This document shows, piece by piece, positions 8,972 to 19,180 of a stretch of 64,000 nucleotides of DNA. Each line of letters opens with the position of its first letter. Position 1 is the stretch's first letter. The notes under the pieces were generated by a model. It did not search any database and was not told the origin of the DNA. It was given only the letters and a program-made list of their open reading frames with translations. The stretch spans positions 186,001 to 250,000 of the forward strand of contig JAILHK010000034.1 of assembly GCA_024695815.1 (NCBI GenBank), read 5' to 3'. The translations under genes were made by a program, and so were the position numbers. Origin of the DNA: Prevotella sp. (lineage in GTDB: Bacteria; Bacteroidota; Bacteroidia; Bacteroidales; Bacteroidaceae).

Positions 8972-10714
8972 TTACCAACCAGGGTTCTGTTTCAAAGCAC
9001 CGCCCGACTTCTGAATCTCGCTCTGTGGGATGGGGAAGAAGTACATCTTGTCATTCCATGTGTTGCGAGTCTTGTTGTCCACCTGCGGGGTGTAGGTGCA
9101 GTCATATTGAACAGAAGTGGTGCCGTCGCCATTGTCTGTCACTTGCTTGGTACCGGTGATCTTCATCGTCTTGATTGTGGTGAAGTACTCTGGTGCCTTC
9201 TTCCATCGACGAACGTCAAAGAAACGGTGTCCCTCGAAGGCCAGTTCCACAAAGCGCTCGTTCTCATACTTCTTGGTGAAGTCGGCCAGGCTCAAACCAG
9301 TTACCAGGTCAGGCTGTCCGGCACGGGCACGAACAATGTTGATGGCTGCAGCTGCCGACATGCTAAACTCTGAGTCGGTGGCATAGCCGTCGCCCTTCCA
9401 GTTGAGCAGTGCTTCGGCATAGTCCAGATAGAGCTCGCCAAGACGGAAGATTACATAGTTGTGATAGAACGCATTGGCACCCTTAGCACCAATGATGGTG
9501 GTGGGGTTGCAGTACTTCTTCAGATAGTAGCCAGTGGGTGTGCCATTGGTTAGCTGAGGACCATTAGCGCCACCTTCGAATGTCTCCAGCAGGGTGGGGT
9601 TAGAGTTTGGCCACTGTTCGCCGTTGACTGCTACAATCCATCCCAGACGCTTATCGCGGTTGGCATAAGGATTCTGTGGGTCGTAGCCGCTGCCTTCTTC
9701 GTCGATGGCCTTACCATTGGTCATTTCGAAAGCGTCAACCAGATTCTGAGTGGGGCAGTTGCCGCCACCACCGTTCTCCATACCTACAGGGAAGTTATAC
9801 TTCTCGTAGTTGTTGTTGGCAGAGGTTGAGTTCTGACGACGAATGAAGATCTGCTCCTTGGTGTCCTTATAGTTGTCCGACTGGAACAGTGATGCATAGT
9901 CGCTGGTAAGGCCCATACCGCGCAGTTTGCATGCGTCGATAGCCTCCTTGCAGCGCAGTGCTGCCTGGTGCCAGCGCTCCTTGTCGTTCTCGGGGTTGAA
10001 CAATGGACTTGCATAGTAGAGAGCAGCACGCGCACGCAGTGCCAGCACGGCGAGGTCGTTGGCGCGACCAGTCTCGGCAACGCCCAGGCCCAGTGTGCCA
10101 TAGTCCTTCATGATGTTGTCTTTGATAGCAGCGCACTCATTGTCGATAAACTGGAAGATCTCGTCAGACGAAGTGCGGGGCAGACTGTTGGCCTGTGTAG
10201 CATCCATGTTCTCCACCTTCAAGGGCACATCGCCATACTGGCGCACCAGCAGGAAGTAGAAGTAGGCGCGAGCCCAGCGGGCTTCCCACTGGTAGTTCTC
10301 GTACTGCTGCATCTCTTTCTTGTATTCAATATCCAGCTGATAGTCGGGGAATGTCAGTCCCTGGAACTCGTCGAGCAACAGGTTGCAATAGCTGATGCCT
10401 TTGTAGCAAGAGCTCCAGATGGAACTCTTGGCATTGGTGGGACTCCATGCACCATTGTAGAAGTCCTCAATCTGATTGCCGGGATGTGAATAGACTGACT
10501 CGTCGGTAGCGGAGCTCAGCATAGCACCGCTATAGTTGCCGAAGTCCTGATCCAACTGCTGGTAGATGGTCGTGGTGAAACCACCAACGCGGCTGAACAT
10601 CTCCTTGATATAGTCAGCACCATCTACCTTGTACTCGTGGTAGTCCATCTGGTCGCTGCAAGAAGCCAGTGCCAGTAGTGCAGAAGCACTGATGATATAT
10701 GATTTGATTTTCAT
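8972..10714 (-). CDS. SusD/RagB-family glycan-binding lipoprotein (pair 2)
   Basis: A SusD homologue of 580 residues. It begins MKIKSYIISASALLALASCS, a lipoprotein signal with Cys at position 19. An ATG 9 bp upstream (10723) is in frame, but the chosen start gives the more compact signal. Family features include YYNLLLDEFQ-type TPR helices (here YCNLLLDEFQ), the stretch RWARAYFYFLLVRQYGDVPL, and a C-terminal GHRFFDVRRW followed by PIPQSEIQ and QNPGW. It forms the lid over the SusC channel encoded just upstream (22-bp gap), binding oligosaccharide at the outer membrane. Rhamnogalacturonan oligomers are inferred from the PL11 neighbours. Confidence 0.92.
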   Translation of the reverse strand: MKIKSYIISASALLALASCSDQMDYHEYKVDGADYIKEMFSRVGGFTTTIYQQLDQDFGNYSGAMLSSATDESVYSHPGNQIEDFYNGAWSPTNAKSSIWSSCYKGISYCNLLLDEFQGLTFPDYQLDIEYKKEMQQYENYQWEARWARAYFYFLLVRQYGDVPLKVENMDATQANSLPRTSSDEIFQFIDNECAAIKDNIMKDYGTLGLGVAETGRANDLAVLALRARAALYYASPLFNPENDKERWHQAALRCKEAIDACKLRGMGLTSDYASLFQSDNYKDTKEQIFIRRQNSTSANNNYEKYNFPVGMENGGGGNCPTQNLVDAFEMTNGKAIDEEGSGYDPQNPYANRDKRLGWIVAVNGEQWPNSNPTLLETFEGGANGPQLTNGTPTGYYLKKYCNPTTIIGAKGANAFYHNYVIFRLGELYLDYAEALLNWKGDGYATDSEFSMSAAAAINIVRARAGQPDLVTGLSLADFTKKYENERFVELAFEGHRFFDVRRWKKAPEYFTTIKTMKITGTKQVTDNGDGTTSVQYDCTYTPQVDNKTRNTWNDKMYFFPIPQSEIQKSGGALKQNPGW

Positions 10715-10736
10715 AATAGTCATTGTTTTTTGTGGG

Positions 10737-13571
10737 TTAGAAAGTTACTGACAGTCCGAATACAACACTGCGGTTCAGTGGTGCTGTAACGCCGTAAGAG
10801 GCTGCATCAACCTCGTCGATGTGGTCGAAGGTGAGCAGGTCGTTGCCACGCAGGTAAACCTTGGCAGCATTGACAATCTTAGTGCTGGTCAGCAGCGATT
10901 TGGGCAAGTGGTAGTAGAGCTCTACGTTGCGCAGCTTCATGTAAGAACGATCGCGCAGCCAGAAGGTGCTGTTCTGTGTGTTGTTGGCATTGCTGGCAGA
11001 GCTGAGGCGTGGGAACTTGGCGTTGGCCACGTTGTTAGTTTCCTTGTTCCAACGGTTGTCATAGACATACTGTGAAAGTGCATTATTATTTACAATGGTG
11101 CTGAAGTATGCAGATGAGTTGATGTTGGCAGAATAGCGACCTACGCCCTGGAACATTGCATCGAAACCGAATCCTTTGTATTCAGCGCCCAGATGGAAAC
11201 TGTAGAACAGCTCAGGGCAGTTGGCGCTATAGCCAATCTTGCAAACGTCGTTGTTATCAATCACGTTGTCGTTGTTCACATCCTTGTACTTGATGTCACC
11301 AACGGTGACTGTAGAGAAGGTCTGTGTGGGGCTGGCAGCAATCTCGGCTTCGCTGGTAAAGATGCCTTCAGCAATCAGTCCGTAAGATGAGCTCAGAGGA
11401 TTGCCAGTCTGAACAAGGTTAGAATAGAGGCGTGGCTCTTCGGCCATGTCCTTGATCTCGTTGCTGTAGGTCATCAGGTTAGCACCTACGTTCAGGGTAA
11501 CCTCACCCAGCTTCTTGGTGTAGTCGGCTGCAACCTCGAAGCCATGCTGCTTAACCTTACCCTGGTTCAGATATGGAGCATCGAAACCAATCAGTGAGGT
11601 GTAGAAGCCTGCACCCGATACCCAAATGTCGTGGCGGTTTTGCATGAAGTAGTCAACTTCAAGGTTCAGACCGTCGAACAAAGTAGCATCCAAACCAACA
11701 TTGAACTTGGTAGCCTTCTCATGTGAGGGATTAGGTGTGGCCATCTGACCGATGGTTACAGGGCCATACATGGCTGAGTCGTAACCACTACCGAATGCAT
11801 AGCCACCACCAGCTTGTGAGTAAGACTGGGTGTAGTAGGTCCATACGTTATCGCCTGGCAGATAGTCGGCATTGATCAGACCGAGGCTGGCGCGAAGTTT
11901 CAGGAAGTTGACAAATTTAACGTCCTTCATGAAGTTCTCCTTGCTCAGCAACCAACCGGCTGACAGGGTGGGAGAGAACGACCACTTTGTGTCGGGAGCC
12001 AAGCGGCTGCTGCCTGAGTAAACCAAAGCGAGGTCTGCCAAGTAGCGGTTCTTGTGAGCGTAGTGTGCCCACAATGCGTAGTTCATGCGTGTGATGGCTG
12101 TGTTTACACCTGTGGTGTTCTGATAGTCGTAGTCATATTTCACCTGTCCGTAAACATAGTCGTTGTCAGTCAGCTGTTTGTCGTAGTTAAGACTAGCTTG
12201 GAAGGTCATGCGACGCTGGTAGTTGTTGGTGTTGGCATCCTTGCTCATGGTGCCGTCTTTACCACCAGTGAAGTATGAACCCAGAACGGGAGCACCGCCT
12301 GCCCATCCAGATACGGGATAGCTGCCGTAGATATACTCACGGCTGTGGTTCTCGAAAAGTGTTGAGTACATGTCGTAACCCATGCGAGCAGTGAAGCTCA
12401 GACCTTCGAGCCAGTACTTCAAATCCTGCTGCAAAGTCATATCGGCAAACAGAGCACGTTCGTGAATCTTGTAGTAGGCGGCTGCCGTTGACTGTGCCAC
12501 GGGGTTCAGTGTTCCAGCATAGGTGGCATTACCACCCCAGTCGCCAGTCTCACTCTTGATGGGGAATGCATTGGCGGGCAGTGAATATACGTTTTTCCAC
12601 AGGTCAGTCTCGTTGCCGGGACGTGACATCTCGCTCAACACACCCAACAGGTTCACTTTCAAATCGGTGGTTGGGGTCAGGTCAATATCCAAGTTGGTAC
12701 GCATGTTACCACGAACGTATTTGTCTTGTGTTGAGTAACCCTCGTTGGCATCGAAGTTCTTGATGAAACCCTTGTCTGAAAGCAGGTTCACCATGGTGAA
12801 GTAGCGGAAACGCTCGCCACCGCCTTTAAACTCAATGGCATACTTGTTAGTGACGCCATGATGACGGAAGGTCTCGTCCACCCAGTTCACGTTAGGTGCC
12901 TGGAAAGGATAGGTGCCGTTCTGATAGGCATTCAGCTCGTCGGTGCCATAGCGTGGTGCTGCACCTTCGTTAGCCAGTGCCTCGTTCATGGCGTTGGCAT
13001 AAGTATAGGCATTGACGAACTTAGGACGATTAATCTGATAGTTAATCAGGTGGTCGTAGTTCACACGGATGCTGTTGCTATTATACTGACCACGCTTTGT
13101 GGTAATCTGGATGGCACCGTTGGCACCCTTATAACCATAGAGTGCAACAGCGGCAGCATCTTTAAGAATGGCTACGTGGTCCACCTCTTCGGGGCTCAGC
13201 AGCGTGATGTCGCGCTCGATACCATCAACCAAAATCAGTGGGGTGCTGGTGCTGAGACTCTGCAGGCCACGTACGTAGAACGTGGGATTGGCAGCATAAT
13301 AGATGCCAGCGCCATCGAGTGAGATCAGACCATTGCCTTGACCCAGGATAGAGTTGCCGATATTCTTAGAAGAACGCTTGTCAACGTCCTGACTCTTAAT
13401 CACAGAAACAGCGGCTGTTGACTGGGCGCGGGTGAAATTCTTACTTGCACCCACCTCGATGACTTGATCAATGAAGTCATTGCCAGTCAGCGTAGTTGAG
13501 TCTTTCTGTGCTGCTGCTGGCAGGCTGAGGCCTGCAAGCAGTGAAAGCACGTATATATTTTTCTTGTTCAT
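10737..13571 (-). CDS. SusC/RagA-family TonB-dependent transporter (pair 2)
   Basis: A 944-residue outer-membrane transporter. After the signal peptide (ending LPAAA) it passes almost directly into the plug (FYVRGLQSLSTSTPLILVDG, VAILKDAAAVALYGYKGANG, ITTKRG) and then a long barrel ending VVFGLSVTF with a terminal Phe. Unlike the SusC of pair 1 it lacks the roughly 90-residue carboxypeptidase-regulatory-like N-terminal extension, which makes it short for the family. It pairs with the SusD immediately downstream. Import into the periplasm would be powered by TonB/ExbBD such as those at 48-51 kb (inference). Confidence 0.92.
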   Translation of the reverse strand: MNKKNIYVLSLLAGLSLPAAAQKDSTTLTGNDFIDQVIEVGASKNFTRAQSTAAVSVIKSQDVDKRSSKNIGNSILGQGNGLISLDGAGIYYAANPTFYVRGLQSLSTSTPLILVDGIERDITLLSPEEVDHVAILKDAAAVALYGYKGANGAIQITTKRGQYNSNSIRVNYDHLINYQINRPKFVNAYTYANAMNEALANEGAAPRYGTDELNAYQNGTYPFQAPNVNWVDETFRHHGVTNKYAIEFKGGGERFRYFTMVNLLSDKGFIKNFDANEGYSTQDKYVRGNMRTNLDIDLTPTTDLKVNLLGVLSEMSRPGNETDLWKNVYSLPANAFPIKSETGDWGGNATYAGTLNPVAQSTAAAYYKIHERALFADMTLQQDLKYWLEGLSFTARMGYDMYSTLFENHSREYIYGSYPVSGWAGGAPVLGSYFTGGKDGTMSKDANTNNYQRRMTFQASLNYDKQLTDNDYVYGQVKYDYDYQNTTGVNTAITRMNYALWAHYAHKNRYLADLALVYSGSSRLAPDTKWSFSPTLSAGWLLSKENFMKDVKFVNFLKLRASLGLINADYLPGDNVWTYYTQSYSQAGGGYAFGSGYDSAMYGPVTIGQMATPNPSHEKATKFNVGLDATLFDGLNLEVDYFMQNRHDIWVSGAGFYTSLIGFDAPYLNQGKVKQHGFEVAADYTKKLGEVTLNVGANLMTYSNEIKDMAEEPRLYSNLVQTGNPLSSSYGLIAEGIFTSEAEIAASPTQTFSTVTVGDIKYKDVNNDNVIDNNDVCKIGYSANCPELFYSFHLGAEYKGFGFDAMFQGVGRYSANINSSAYFSTIVNNNALSQYVYDNRWNKETNNVANAKFPRLSSASNANNTQNSTFWLRDRSYMKLRNVELYYHLPKSLLTSTKIVNAAKVYLRGNDLLTFDHIDEVDAASYGVTAPLNRSVVFGLSVTF

Positions 13572-13621
13572 ATCTTCTATTATTCTTAAATTATTAATTC
13601 TTACCCATTAACTCAAGAATA

Positions 13622-15697
13622 TTACCAGCCGGGGTTCTGGATTAGACCATAGCCCTTGTTGACCTCTGTAACGGGGAATGGGAACAACAGCCACTTCTTG
13701 ATCTCGGGAGAGTTGGGATCCTTACCCCACTGCTGACGCTCGCGGTTCATCAGCTGGAAGGTTTCGTATTCGAAACGGTAGGGTTCTGCGATACCATTGT
13801 CCTTGTGGGTACCCATCCATGGTTCATAGTTGCGAACCCATTCGCCCTTACTGTTCTGCATCAAACGATAAGTGATCAGTCCGTGTAGGGGTTTCACAAT
13901 CCAGTTAGTACGCTTGTAGCGTATCATGTCATAATAGTGGTTGTTGCTCATACCCAGCTCGCAAGCACGCTCACGCAGAATCTCGTTGATGAGGTTGTCC
14001 TTGTTGCTGGTCAGGTTCAAGGCTGCGTTCTTTGCAGCCAGGCCAGGAAGACCTACACGAGCACGAACAATATCTACTTGTGCGATGGCACCAGCCAGGT
14101 CGCCGGTTTGTGCCAAAGCCTCGGCATACATCAGGTACATCTCGTCCAGACTCAGGTAAACCCAATGCATAAATTTGCGGTGGTATTCCTCACCCAGGTA
14201 GTACTTGATGACACCCATACCCGTAGAATACTTAGAGAAGAGCTTCTCTTGAAGAATATACTCTGTAAGGCCGGTCTCTGCATTTTTCTGAGGACCCTTG
14301 ACGTCCCAGTTCTCGTGATAACCGCCAACCCATAACTCGTAGGCATTGCCAGAGGGCACACCTTTGTTCCAGTCAAACTGTTCGGTGGTTCCGTTCACAA
14401 GAATGTTTTCATATAGACGTGGGTCGCGTGAAGGCGTCTTTGATACGGCACCACCACGGCCTACTTTGTTTTGATAGAAGAGACGGCCCTTATCACCATT
14501 GATGCGGCCTGCAGCAGCGTCCTTCTCCCAGTTGAATGGAGCACCATCGCTCCAGGGGAACATCTCCATGTACTCCAGTGTGGGCAGATAAGAGTGGCGG
14601 CCATTGCCGACCCAGTTCCACCAAGCGTAGGTACCCTGTGTACCATAGACTGTGGCTACGCGGGTAGAGTGGAGCACTTCCTTGCTGCCCTGACGGATGT
14701 AGCCATAGCGGTAGGCCTGACGGTAGCCGTTGGCATCTTTCTTACAGTTCACCTCGGGGTCTGTGGCTTCCATCAACTTGTAGTAACCATCTGTTTCCAA
14801 ACGGTTGAAGAAGTCTTTGCAAGCCTGAAGTGCTCTCTGCCAACGCTGTGCGTCATAGTTTCCATGCCATACCAGGTGCTGCTTCTCGGCTTCTGTAGTA
14901 CCGTCATAGTAGCTCTGGTCTGAATTGTAGATAGGCGATGCTGAGAACAGCAGAACCTTTGCTTTCAGTGCCATGGCACCAGCGGCAGTCCAACGACCAG
15001 TGTTGGTGTCGTCAGTGTCAGTGGTGTTGCCATTGTAGGCCCAACGCAAATCAGGGATGGCCTCGTCGAGCAGGTTAACCATGAAATTGACAGTCTCTTC
15101 AACTGTTGCGCGTGGGAAAGAATAGCTGCTCTCTGTGCCGCTGAAGGCATGATCAACGATGGGCAGTCCGCCAAATACGCTGAACAAATCGAAGTAGCGA
15201 GCTGCTATCAAACACTTTGCCTGAGCAATCATGTTGTTCTTCTCGGCTGCTGAAATACCTTCAACCTTCTCGATGTTTTCAATGAAGATCCAAGCCTGAC
15301 GCACGGCCTCCCAGACATAGTCGTTGCTGTAGCTGATGAGTGGCTGCTCGTTGGCATTCAGTGTGCCAGAATAGAAACTGTTATAGACGGTGTTGCTATT
15401 CCAGTGCAACTGATAGGCGTCTGTCAGGGCGTCGAGCTTACCAACGTATGGGTTTGCACTGTGGTTGACACTTTGGTTGTAGGGAAGTCCGTAGTATTGT
15501 AAAGCATAGATACCTGTCAGAAACTGCTTGGCATATTCTGGGTTGTTAAACACCGTGTCGATGGTTACTGTACCACCGGGTGACTTCTCGATGAAGGCGT
15601 CGCCAAACTTAATTTCGTCTGTACAGGCAGAGATGAGCAGTGCTCCTCCCATAGCCATTGTAATGACGCCGCTTGTGATATGCTGATATATTTTCAT
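13622..15697 (-). CDS. SusD/RagB-family glycan-binding lipoprotein (pair 1)
   Basis: The 691-residue protein is long for SusD. The lipoprotein signal ends LLISAC with Cys near position 25. SusD features: QAWIFIENIEKVEGISAAEK, AKCLIAARYFDLFSVFGGLP, a middle stretch ALKAKVLLFSASPIYN, the C-terminal LRERACELGMSNNHYYDMIR, PFPVTEVN, and the final QNPGW. It lies 39 bp downstream of its SusC with no promoter between. It is an outer-membrane-anchored glycan receptor; the substrate is inferred to be a pectic fragment from context. Confidence 0.92.
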   Translation of the reverse strand: MKIYQHITSGVITMAMGGALLISACTDEIKFGDAFIEKSPGGTVTIDTVFNNPEYAKQFLTGIYALQYYGLPYNQSVNHSANPYVGKLDALTDAYQLHWNSNTVYNSFYSGTLNANEQPLISYSNDYVWEAVRQAWIFIENIEKVEGISAAEKNNMIAQAKCLIAARYFDLFSVFGGLPIVDHAFSGTESSYSFPRATVEETVNFMVNLLDEAIPDLRWAYNGNTTDTDDTNTGRWTAAGAMALKAKVLLFSASPIYNSDQSYYDGTTEAEKQHLVWHGNYDAQRWQRALQACKDFFNRLETDGYYKLMEATDPEVNCKKDANGYRQAYRYGYIRQGSKEVLHSTRVATVYGTQGTYAWWNWVGNGRHSYLPTLEYMEMFPWSDGAPFNWEKDAAAGRINGDKGRLFYQNKVGRGGAVSKTPSRDPRLYENILVNGTTEQFDWNKGVPSGNAYELWVGGYHENWDVKGPQKNAETGLTEYILQEKLFSKYSTGMGVIKYYLGEEYHRKFMHWVYLSLDEMYLMYAEALAQTGDLAGAIAQVDIVRARVGLPGLAAKNAALNLTSNKDNLINEILRERACELGMSNNHYYDMIRYKRTNWIVKPLHGLITYRLMQNSKGEWVRNYEPWMGTHKDNGIAEPYRFEYETFQLMNRERQQWGKDPNSPEIKKWLLFPFPVTEVNKGYGLIQNPGW

Positions 15698-15736
15698 ATT
15701 GGGATATCCTTATTTAATTAGATAATTTAGCTGAAG

Positions 15737-18700
15737 TTAGAATCCCAGTTTAAGACTGGCCGTATAAGTGCGCTGCAAGGGGTAAGAGGGATTACCACTG
15801 GCAGTTGTTTCGGGATCACCCCAGATGTATGGAGTGAACGTAAGCAGGTTGTAACCACTGATGGCCAGCTGCATCTGGTTCAGACCCAATACCTTCATGA
15901 ATGGAAGGTGAAAGTCGTAGGCCAGCTGAATGGTCTTCAGACGCAGGTACTTGGCATCCTTCTCATAGAGTGTTGAAGGTGCATAGTTCTGGTTGGCGTT
16001 CTTCCATGTAGCGCGAGGATATTCTGCGCTCTGACTTGGATTCTCGGCTGTCCATGAATGATCCACATGGTACTTGAGCAGTCCACCGCCCTGTGTGCTC
16101 TGACCAGCCGACGCTGTAAATGGAGTGCGGAAGGCACCTTCAATAAGGCGAGAAACATTCCATGCTGCAGTGAGTTGCGCATTGAAAGTGAAGTTCTTCC
16201 AGGTGCACCCCATCTGCAAACCAGTGATATACTCAGGATCGTTTGTGTGACCAAGGCCTACGGCATAGTCGTTACCATCAATCTTGCCACTCTTGTCTAA
16301 GTCCACATAGATAGCATCACCAGGCTGAAGGTTGGCTACCAACTGAGTTGGGAATGACTCAACACCAAACTCCTTCATATAGTCTTCTTCGGCACCTTCA
16401 TAGTAATACTTCCAGAACTTCAGGAGTGAACGAGAGTTAATACGATGTCCTTTGGTGTACATGAAATCGTTGGTCTGAGGAGCTTGTCCATCAATTTTGA
16501 TTTCGTTCTGGTTGTACGACAGGTTCAGCTTAGCCCAGTAGCGGAACTCCTTGCCAATCTTGTCTTGCCAGTTGACAGAAACTTCCCAACCCCAGCTGTT
16601 AACCTCACCGAAGTTGGTGAAGGGGATAGAGAAACCGCGCAGTGAAGGCGAGTTGTTGTTCTGCCACAGAATGTCCTTACGGTGCTCCTTGTAGTAGTCG
16701 AAGTTGGTGCGCAGACGATCGTTGAGGAAGTACATGTCGAAACCATAGTCCTGCTTGAAAGCCTTTTCCCAAGTTACATCGGCAGAGTTCTTGGCAGATT
16801 CAACAGCACCCATTGCAGTGGTACCATTCTCCACACCGAAGTTATAACCGAATGCGCCAGTATCCTTACCGGTACGCTCCAGCAAAGCATTCTGGTTTAC
16901 GTTGTATGGGTCTGGGATATACATGAAACGCTTTCTGCTCACTTTGTCGTTACCTACAAGACCCCATGATGCACGCAGTTTCAAGAAAGAAACAACGTTC
17001 TTGACGGGCTTGAAGAATGGCTCGTCGCTGACAACCCATCCAATAGAACCTGCGGGGAAGGTACCGAAGCGCTTGCCGGGAGCAAAGTTCTCAGAACCGT
17101 TGTAACCAATGTTGAACTCGGCCATGTAGCGGTTGTTCCAGTCGTAGGTCACGCGACCTACCAAGCCAACGTATGTACGGGGAATATCGGTATAGGCATT
17201 CTCGGCATCGCTAACATAGTAGTTCTTGCTTTGGTTGTAAAGAGCCAAAGCGGTGATGGTGTGCATACCGAAAGAGCGATTGTAGGTGAATGAACCTTCT
17301 ACATACCAGTCGCGTCCTTTTCCGTAGCCGTAAGCATAGGTTGGGTCAACATCCGAACCATTCTTACGGAAGAGCATAGGCTGCGTCATCACGTTGCCAT
17401 TTTCATAGATGATATCATTGTTTTCATCGCGTTGTGCCAATACGACAGGAGTGTAGTTGGCAACACTGGCGGTAAGAGTCTTTGTTACAGCGTAATCACT
17501 ATTATATGATCCTTTAGCTTTGAATGACAGCCCCTTAGTAATGAAATCCAGTTTCTGCTCCAGAATCAGGTCCATAGACAACTTGTTGTTGTTGGTCTGG
17601 ATGGCACCGGGTTGATAAGCGTAATAGGTCATTGGAGTGTCGCCAACAAAAGGCAGCATGATGCCGTCCTCATTGTCGGCATTAGAGTTAGAGTTCACGA
17701 TATAGCGTCCGTCAACAATACCAGGGCTTGAGAAAGGTGTGGCATTGTAGATGGCCTTAATCATAGCAGCTGCACCGCCACCAGTTCTTGGACGTGCAGC
17801 ATCGTCAACCTTACCAGCAATGTTGAAACTCAGCTTTGTGGTCTTTGTGACGTCCATGTCTAAGTTCGCACGGTAGTTGAAACGCTGGTATTCGTAACCA
17901 TAGTCCCAAGACTTGCCAAACTCCTTGAACATACCGTCTTGTGTGAACATACCGGCAGAGATGAAGTACTTCACTTTCTTATTACCGCCTGATATATTAA
18001 TATTGTGTTGCTGCTGGAGTGTGACATCCTTCATGATGTACTCATCCCAACGCATATTTGGGAAACGAATAGGATCGCTTCCGTCTTTGAATTTTTGAAT
18101 AACAGCATCGGTGAAAACGCCTTTGGCAGCACCATCACTAATGGTTGCCTGATTGTGGTAGAGGGCGTACTCGTATGAGTTGGCCTGCTCAATCATGTTG
18201 GTTGGAGTCATGGCAGAGAAAGAGACGTTCGTTGTAACTCTTGCTTTACCTTCCTGACCGCGCTTGGTGGTGATCAGAATAACACCGTTGGCACCGCGTA
18301 CACCGAATACGGCAGTTGCAGAAGCATCCTTCAATACGGTGATGCTCTCGATTTCGTTGGGGTCGATATCCCACATCTCGCGCTCAACACCGTCCACCTG
18401 GATCAAAGGCTTAGAATCAACCCAAGTTCCCTGACCACGAACAAAGATGTTGGTGGCATTTTGTCCTGGCTCACCTGATGACTGAATAGTTGTTACACCA
18501 GAGAGCTGACCGGCAAGCACGTTGGTAACGTCGCCTACTGGCGTACGTACCAGGTCTTCGGCCTTAACGGAAGAAAGGGCACCCGTGACGGTCACCTTCT
18601 TTTGAACACCGTAGGCCACAACCTCGACGCCCTTCAGCATGGTCGATTCTTCTTCGATGACCACCTTCATGCCGTTAGAGGCTTTCACGGTAGTCTCTTT

Positions 18701-18991
18701 GAAACCTACATAAGAGATTTTTAACTGGGTACCAGGAGCTACGTTCAGCATGAAATTACCGTCGAAGTCGGTTACGGTACCTTGAACAGTCTTGCCACCT
18801 ACGATGACAACGCTGGCGCCAATGATTGGCTCACCTTGACTATCTACAACTGTACCTTTGATCTGGCTCTTCTGTTGCTGAACAGATGCATAAGCACTTT
18901 GCCATCCTGCAAAAGGAGGGGTCAACAGCATCATAGCGCACATCATTGCACATGGCATGATAGTCTTCTTGATAGCAGTAAGTTTGATCAT
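15737..18991 (-). CDS. SusC/RagA-family TonB-dependent transporter (pair 1)
   Basis: A full-length SusC of 1084 residues. A signal region of about 36 residues is followed by a carboxypeptidase-regulatory-like domain (IKGTVVDSQGEPIIGASVVI, GTVTDFDGNFML, ISYVGFKETTV), a TonB-box/plug region (EVVAYGVQKKVTVTGALSSV, FVRGQGTWVDSKPLIQVDGV, ITVLKDASATAVFGVRGANG, ITTKRG) and a barrel ending TASLKLGF. It is the first gene of the five-gene minus-strand operon and takes up oligosaccharide into the periplasm with its SusD partner. A second ATG is not needed, as the start fits the promoter and A-rich leader. Confidence 0.94.
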   Translation of the reverse strand: MIKLTAIKKTIMPCAMMCAMMLLTPPFAGWQSAYASVQQQKSQIKGTVVDSQGEPIIGASVVIVGGKTVQGTVTDFDGNFMLNVAPGTQLKISYVGFKETTVKASNGMKVVIEEESTMLKGVEVVAYGVQKKVTVTGALSSVKAEDLVRTPVGDVTNVLAGQLSGVTTIQSSGEPGQNATNIFVRGQGTWVDSKPLIQVDGVEREMWDIDPNEIESITVLKDASATAVFGVRGANGVILITTKRGQEGKARVTTNVSFSAMTPTNMIEQANSYEYALYHNQATISDGAAKGVFTDAVIQKFKDGSDPIRFPNMRWDEYIMKDVTLQQQHNINISGGNKKVKYFISAGMFTQDGMFKEFGKSWDYGYEYQRFNYRANLDMDVTKTTKLSFNIAGKVDDAARPRTGGGAAAMIKAIYNATPFSSPGIVDGRYIVNSNSNADNEDGIMLPFVGDTPMTYYAYQPGAIQTNNNKLSMDLILEQKLDFITKGLSFKAKGSYNSDYAVTKTLTASVANYTPVVLAQRDENNDIIYENGNVMTQPMLFRKNGSDVDPTYAYGYGKGRDWYVEGSFTYNRSFGMHTITALALYNQSKNYYVSDAENAYTDIPRTYVGLVGRVTYDWNNRYMAEFNIGYNGSENFAPGKRFGTFPAGSIGWVVSDEPFFKPVKNVVSFLKLRASWGLVGNDKVSRKRFMYIPDPYNVNQNALLERTGKDTGAFGYNFGVENGTTAMGAVESAKNSADVTWEKAFKQDYGFDMYFLNDRLRTNFDYYKEHRKDILWQNNNSPSLRGFSIPFTNFGEVNSWGWEVSVNWQDKIGKEFRYWAKLNLSYNQNEIKIDGQAPQTNDFMYTKGHRINSRSLLKFWKYYYEGAEEDYMKEFGVESFPTQLVANLQPGDAIYVDLDKSGKIDGNDYAVGLGHTNDPEYITGLQMGCTWKNFTFNAQLTAAWNVSRLIEGAFRTPFTASAGQSTQGGGLLKYHVDHSWTAENPSQSAEYPRATWKNANQNYAPSTLYEKDAKYLRLKTIQLAYDFHLPFMKVLGLNQMQLAISGYNLLTFTPYIWGDPETTASGNPSYPLQRTYTASLKLGF

Positions 18992-19035
18992 AAGTTATTT
19001 TGTTAGTAATATTTGCTTAGTGAATTAGTATGGTG

Positions 19036-19043
19036 CAAATATA
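19036..19043 (-). promoter_or_regulatory. Promoter of the two-pair SusC/SusD operon
   Basis: The minus strand reads TATATTTG, matching TAnnTTTG, 45 bp before the susC start. No good TTTG -33 word is seen at the expected distance, which would fit a promoter needing an activator. No TAnnTTTG occurs in the short gaps between the five downstream genes, so they probably form one transcript ending at 6711. Confidence 0.65.
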
Positions 19044-19137
19044 GACATTATTTTATTCTCTTAAAAACGAAACTGCCATTTTTTTTTAATTTAAGCTAAT
19101 TTTTGTGGTTAAATATCAATTTTCAAAGTTTTTTGAT

Positions 19138-19145
19138 TAAGTTTG
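19138..19145 (+). promoter_or_regulatory. Promoter of the SGNH hydrolase gene
   Basis: TAAGTTTG matches TAnnTTTG and lies 35 bp before the start at 19181. The divergent promoter at 19036 lies 100 bp away, and the A+T-rich stretch between them holds no gene. Confidence 0.6.
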
Positions 19146-19180
19146 CAATTGCAAATTAATTCCTAAACAAACAGTAAACA

